Part shown: positions 19,895-21,941 of the stretch, in pieces
Numbering within the stretch: the first letter of the stretch is position 1
How the letters are laid out: every line of letters starts with the position of its first letter
Assembly (NCBI GenBank): GCA_964503595.1
Contig: CAZDAM010000057.1
Location: 1 to 21,941, forward strand
Source: CAZDAM01 sp964503595
Lineage (GTDB): Bacteria; Muiribacteriota; UBA6191
Direction: 5' to 3'
DNA: 21,941 nt
The notes under the pieces: model-generated
What the model was told of the DNA's origin: nothing
What the model saw: the letters and a program-made list of their open reading frames with translations, nothing else
The model's database searches: none
Program-made: the position numbers and the translations under genes

Positions 19895-21598
19895 TTACAT
19901 TCTCTCCAGAACTTCAATCCCAAGAAGGTTCAGCCCATGTTTCAGATGCCGGGCCGTAATCAGACTCAAAAGCATGCGGGATTGACGCAGCTCCTCAGCT
20001 TCTTCCCTTAGAATCGGATGCTGGTTGTAAAAGCTGGAATAGGATTGAGACAGCTGAAACAGCCAGTCAGCAATGCCATTGGGTTTACAGGTTTCAGAAG
20101 CCCTCAAAACTATATTTGAGTATTCCATCAGCAAAAGAACCAGCCCTCGCACAGTATCGCTTTCGATGGCAATCTCCCCTCTTTGGGGCAATTCACCGAA
20201 CTGTTCGGTATATCTGCGGGAAAGACCCTGCACCCGGGCATAGGCATATTGCAGATATGGAGCCGAGTTTCCCTGAAGGTTCAAGGCCTTATCCCAGGTA
20301 AACACAATATCGGAAGCTGGATTCTGACTCAAATCCTGGTATTTGACCGCACCGACTCCCACGACTCTGGCAATTTCTTTCTTGTCTTCTTCGGAATACT
20401 CCTGATCCGCAACAACATCCAGAGCTTTCTGCTCAGCCTGGTCCAGAAGCTCAGCCAGAGGAATGACGGCTCCTTTGCGGCTGGACATAACCATGCCCTC
20501 TCCAAAACGCATCAGTCCAAACATCACATGCTCAAGCCTTGCTGTGAAACCGGCTCTCCGGGTGATATCAAAAAACTGCTGGAAGTGAAGCTTCTGCCGG
20601 GAATCAGTCACATAGACAATGCGCTCGGGCTGGAATTCTTCCACCCGACTCCTGACGGTGGCAATATCCGTGGAGGCGTACAAAAAGGCCCCGTCCCTTT
20701 TTTGCACCAGACAGGGAGGAAACTTATCCTCCTCGAAGAAGGCAACCATGGCCCCTTCGCTTTCACGGACAATTTCTGTGGCCTTGAGGTGATCCACGGT
20801 TTCATGAAGCATATCGTTGTAGAAGGATTCGCCCCGAACCAGTTCAAACTCCACCCCAAGGCGGGAATAGACTTTTTCAAACTCGGCCAGAGAAATCGAA
20901 ATGAACTTCTGCCAGAGACTGAAATTGGGCTCTTCCTTCTTCTGCAGGCGGGCCAGTTCAGAGCGGGCTTCATCTTCCAGAGAGGGATCTTCCTCGGTTC
21001 TGCGGTTGAATTCCTGATAAAGATATTCCAGAAGCTCCACGGAGTCTTTCGCCAGCTCTTCAGGCCGCTCAAAACGGTTGTAAGCCACCAGAAGCTTGCC
21101 GAACTGGGTTCCCCAGTCACCGATATGATTGTCACCCAGGACCCTGAATCCTCTGGCCAGGAAGATTCTTTTGAGGGCATCCCCAATAATGGTGGAGCGC
21201 AAATGGGCCACATGCATGGTCTTGGCGACATTCGGGCTGGAATAGTCCACAATAACGGTCTTGCCAGCTCCAGACTGTTCTACCCCTAAAAACTCGTTCT
21301 GGTACTGATCAAGCAATGCCCGACCGAGGCTTTTTTCCTGAAGGCGGATATTGATGAAACCCGGCCCCATGATCTCTGTTGAGAGGATGATCTCATTCTC
21401 AGGCAGAGCCGCGACGATTTCTTCGGCAATATCCCGGGGTTTCTTCTTGAGAAGACGGGCATGCTGCATAGCCACATTGGTCTGAAAGTCTCCGAACTTC
21501 AGCTGGGTAGCCGGAGTGATTTCCACCAGAGCGGGATCCGCTCCCTCAATGGTTTGAAGAGCTTTCTGAAAGAGTTCCGTCAGAGTTTTATCAAGCAT
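19895..21598 (-). CDS. argS: Arginyl-tRNA synthetase
   Basis: 567 residues, the usual length for a bacterial class Ia ArgRS. It charges tRNA-Arg with arginine. An N-terminal tRNA-binding domain (ADD1) covers about 1-110. The active-site opening SPNVAKTMHVAHLRSTIIGD contains HVAH (129-132) in place of HIGH, a variant seen in ArgRS. VLGDNHIGDWGTQFGKL (153-169) and the MSSRKG loop (371-376, in place of KMSKS) follow, and the all-helical anticodon-binding domain closes the protein (NGIADWLFQLSQSYSSFYN). ATG 21598 has GGAGG seven bases upstream. Downstream gene: the 2-hydroxyacid dehydrogenase, nearly overlapping. Confidence 0.97.
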   Translation of the reverse strand: MLDKTLTELFQKALQTIEGADPALVEITPATQLKFGDFQTNVAMQHARLLKKKPRDIAEEIVAALPENEIILSTEIMGPGFINIRLQEKSLGRALLDQYQNEFLGVEQSGAGKTVIVDYSSPNVAKTMHVAHLRSTIIGDALKRIFLARGFRVLGDNHIGDWGTQFGKLLVAYNRFERPEELAKDSVELLEYLYQEFNRRTEEDPSLEDEARSELARLQKKEEPNFSLWQKFISISLAEFEKVYSRLGVEFELVRGESFYNDMLHETVDHLKATEIVRESEGAMVAFFEEDKFPPCLVQKRDGAFLYASTDIATVRSRVEEFQPERIVYVTDSRQKLHFQQFFDITRRAGFTARLEHVMFGLMRFGEGMVMSSRKGAVIPLAELLDQAEQKALDVVADQEYSEEDKKEIARVVGVGAVKYQDLSQNPASDIVFTWDKALNLQGNSAPYLQYAYARVQGLSRRYTEQFGELPQRGEIAIESDTVRGLVLLLMEYSNIVLRASETCKPNGIADWLFQLSQSYSSFYNQHPILREEAEELRQSRMLLSLITARHLKHGLNLLGIEVLERM

Positions 21599-21619
21599 GT
21601 TCGCCTCCTGTAGAAGACA

Positions 21620-21648
21620 GCACAGCCTCTGTCTCAGGAAGGCTGTGC
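21620..21648 (-). other. Hairpin in the argS leader
   Basis: GCACAGCC (21641-21648 arm on the minus strand) and GGCTGTGC (21620-21627) form a perfect 8-bp stem with a 13-base loop, 13 bases before the GGAGG of argS. The following TGTCTTCT is too weak for a good terminator. It may be a leader structure or end the upstream transcript. Confidence 0.45.
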
Positions 21649-21663
21649 CATCGTCCGGGGCGG

Positions 21664-21669
21664 ATTATA
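21664..21669 (-). promoter_or_regulatory. Candidate -10 element for argS
   Basis: Perfect TATAAT on the minus strand, overlapping the stop codon of the upstream small gene, giving a leader of about 60 bases that contains the hairpin. The -35 region is poor. Confidence 0.4.
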
Positions 21670-21853
21670 ACGAAGCCTGATTCATTCCTCCACCATTGGG
21701 AAGGGAACTGATCAGGGAAAGACCTCTCTCTGAGCGCGCGGTACTTTCCTGAACCTCAAATTTATCCACCAACTCCTGAAGGTTCGGAATCTGCTGATCT
21801 CCAATGGACTGGGAACGGGACTCAATCTGCTTCATCGAAGCTTCGAACTGCAC
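21665..21853 (-). CDS. Small hydrophilic protein of unknown function, possibly a frameshifted gene end
   Basis: 62 residues from GTG 21853; the frame stays open up to a TGA 39 bases earlier (21890-21892). It looks like a soluble, helix-rich segment (FEASMKQIESRSQSIGDQQI, then LQELVDKFEVQES) ending in a Gly/Ser-rich tail. Residues just upstream of the GTG in the same frame (VPPLNGPKDLE) also look protein-like, and no ribosome site precedes the GTG. It may therefore be the real C-terminus of the gene ending at 21874, split by a one-base indel. No family recognised. Confidence 0.4.
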   Translation of the reverse strand: MQFEASMKQIESRSQSIGDQQIPNLQELVDKFEVQESTARSERGLSLISSLPNGGGMNQASL

Positions 21854-21873
21854 TTCCAGATCTTTTGGTCCGT

Positions 21874-21941
21874 TCAGGGGCGGGACTTCCGAGGATCAAA
21901 ATCGCAGTAAATGTCTTTTAAGCGAGGATCGGAATACTGCC
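21874..21941 (-). CDS. C-terminal end of a gene running off the right edge
   Basis: The frame is open from the window edge and ends YSDPRLKDIYCDFDPRKSRP, stop at 21874. Too short to identify. The last six residues may be out of frame relative to the ancestral gene (see the adjacent small gene). Confidence 0.4.
   Translation of the reverse strand, partial: QYSDPRLKDIYCDFDPRKSRP

Noticed and set aside
20183..21289. A 368-residue plus-strand reading frame opposite argS
   Set aside because: It is entirely antisense to a well-supported synthetase, has no ribosome site, no domains and an unnatural composition.
1..21941. CRISPR arrays, tRNA or rRNA genes, prophage structural genes
   Set aside because: No regularly spaced repeats, no cloverleaf or rRNA motifs, and no phage structural proteins were seen by eye.

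Overview
This window is about half G+C and gene-dense, with genes on both strands. It looks chromosomal and Gram-negative: many products carry signal peptides, and there is a LolCDE/MacB-type ABC operon. No marker fixes the taxon. The nucleotide transporter, Ank/TPR/HEAT repeat proteins, ElbB and decaying toxin-antitoxin modules would fit a deltaproteobacterial or Bdellovibrionota-like lineage, but that is a guess.

Left edge (1-1100): accessory scar tissue. An HNH endonuclease tail runs directly into a truncated IS1634-like (DUF4277) transposase. This is followed by a 3'-truncated gdx/sugE guanidinium exporter that still has its ribosome binding site and a recognisable guanidine-III (ykkC-III) riboswitch.

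1155-5953: an orphan MacB-type ATPase converges on an Npt1-like nucleotide transporter. Then come a secreted ankyrin protein overlapping a secreted protein of unknown function, a helical-repeat secreted protein with a good promoter, and a thioredoxin-fold [2Fe-2S] protein.

5955-6726: a RelE/HigB-type toxin-antitoxin locus. The antitoxin and a palindromic operator are intact, but the toxin has lost most of its N-terminal part. Next to it are two related terminators and a Zur-like palindrome.

6727-10418: an ATPase, FtsX-like permease and DUF3299 operon, arranged like the Zur-regulated Pseudomonas aeruginosa PA4064-PA4066 genes as I recall them, then a HEAT protein and glyoxalase I.

10421-10896: a second broken toxin-antitoxin pair. 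The antitoxin carries a one-base frameshift and the toxin lacks its C-terminal third.

11128-21941: envelope and housekeeping genes. These are a secreted TPR protein, an unannotated 51-residue membrane protein with a strong promoter, two proteins of unknown function, and an elbB / DUF3887-hydrolase / phosphoesterase operon. They are followed by a degenerate histidine-kinase-like protein, a plant-type alpha-amylase, a 2-hydroxyacid dehydrogenase and argS. The hydrolase has no nucleophilic serine and the kinase-like protein has no recognisable ATPase motifs, so both may be pseudoenzymes.

The main theme is erosion of accessory modules: transposase, exporter and two toxins are all broken while their control elements or antitoxin parts persist. 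No CRISPR array, tRNA, rRNA or clear new defence system was found.
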